From an uncultured Pseudomonadota bacterium (GTDB lineage Bacteria > Pseudomonadota > Gammaproteobacteria > Burkholderiales > SG8-39): DNA of 5,866 bases. The notes under the pieces were generated by a model that had not been told where the DNA came from, ran no database searches, and worked only from the letters and a program-made list of their open reading frames with translations. The stretch covers positions 1 to 5,866 of the forward strand of contig CAIPGJ010001080.1 of NCBI GenBank assembly GCA_903864555.1, given 5' to 3'. The translations under genes and the position numbers were made by a program. Of this stretch, positions 5,456 to 5,866 are shown piece by piece; position 1 is the stretch's first letter, and each line of letters begins with the position of its first letter.

Positions 5456-5609
5456 TTACGGCGGTAACGAAGTCAGCGCAGTGAAACGCTGCCAACTTTC
5501 GACGAATACAGGATCCGGATTCGTTCCACTGAACGTCCGTTAAGCGAGGCGGAACTGACATTGGCATAGGGAATGCGACTGTCAATAGACGACCAACAAC
5601 AGTCGGCCA
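5456..5609. other. Intergenic stretch, no gene recognised
   Basis: Between the PIN remnant and the toxin remnant at the right edge no frame gives a plausible protein. A minus-strand open frame over 5346-5612 is a shadow that crosses the PIN fragment antisense and has no recognisable motif. A weak inverted repeat, GTTCC with GGAAC flanking about 23 bases, lies around 5520-5552. The start of the next toxin gene should lie here but is not detectable. Confidence 0.4.
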
Positions 5610-5866
5610 CATGAGCAGGTGTCGGTAGATGCGTCGGTGCGTCTGCTAGAGGATCGGGGGCCCAATTGAGGTTTCCCGCACGGCAGTGGGATCCACGGAT
5701 CGAGACACAGCCACCTGCGTGAATTGCGTCCTCAGCATAACGGTCGGCCGTTTCGAACCTTGTTCGCGTTCGACCCTCGGCGATCAGCCATCTTGCTGAT
5801 CGGTGGAGACAAGACCGGAGACGACCGATGGTACGACGTCCATGTCCCCATCGCCGACGGTCTTTA
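5610..5866 (+). pseudogene. RelE/ParE (Gp49/HigB-like) toxin remnant with in-frame TGA, cut by window edge
   Basis: One reading frame gives HEQVSVDASVRLLEDRGPN, a TGA at 5667-5669, then GFPHGSGIHGSRHSHLRELR, PQHNGRPFRTLFAFDPRRSA and ILLIGGDKTGDDRWYDVHVP, and runs off the window at 5866. This closely follows the phage Gp49-like RelE/ParE toxins, where the usual text is 'GPNLG.PH...I.GSRH..L.ELR' and 'LFAFDPRR.AILLIGGDKTGDDRWY'. The TGA stands exactly where relatives have a Leu. Upstream, homology fades before about 5610, a TAG is in frame at 5586-5588, and no start is found, so the N-terminal 15-20 residues are also lost. Such toxins are followed by an XRE antitoxin, which would lie off the right edge. 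The gene is very probably dead. Confidence 0.68.

Noticed and set aside
1..5866. Search for tRNA, rRNA or a CRISPR array
   Set aside because: No cloverleaf, no conserved ribosomal segments and no regularly spaced repeats were seen.

Overview
The window looks like GC-rich proteobacterial chromosome, most likely a betaproteobacterium. The basis is codon use strongly biased to G/C in the left genes and the type of genes present; no marker gene fixes the genus. It splits into a tidy left part (about 1-3255) and a disordered right part (about 3260-5866).

Left part. A non-coding edge carries two tandem hairpins, one followed by a T run (a plus-strand terminator for a gene off the left side), and a second, degraded copy of the terminator motif 65 bases on. 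Three minus-strand genes follow, transcribed leftwards in the order methyltransferase (1718-2257), pyridoxamine-phosphate-oxidase-like flavoprotein (1116-1595) and six-helix membrane protein (255-974). The gaps of 122 and 141 bases do not force a single operon. Divergent from the methyltransferase is a plus-strand SOUL/HEBP heme-binding protein with an N-terminal signal sequence (2506-3255). The 248-base divergent gap holds candidate -10 boxes for both directions.

Right part. This is accessory DNA made mostly of broken genes, with lower GC. In order: a short minus-strand stretch resembling the N-terminus of an IS3-type OrfA (about 3289-3366); a minus-strand hairpin with a T-rich tail; a plus-strand reverse-transcriptase fragment that keeps the SPLL and YMDD blocks but lacks its N-terminal motifs and C-terminal domain; an intact toxin-antitoxin pair higB-higA on the minus strand (4726 down to 4119); a possible small minus-strand ORF overlapping the higB start; a plus-strand remnant of a second toxin-antitoxin pair, with a headless helix-turn-helix antitoxin followed six to nine bases later by a PIN-domain toxin that has lost its middle; and, running off the right edge, a third toxin remnant of the RelE/ParE (Gp49/HigB-like) type with an in-frame TGA.

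The left genes are ordinary single-function genes with no visible shared pathway. The right part reads as a hot spot where toxin-antitoxin modules and retro- or transposon-like elements arrive and decay, and higBA is the only module still intact. I saw no complete unknown system. The most useful observations are the two toxin-antitoxin wrecks and the reverse-transcriptase fragment, which are easy to miss because none makes a full-length ORF.
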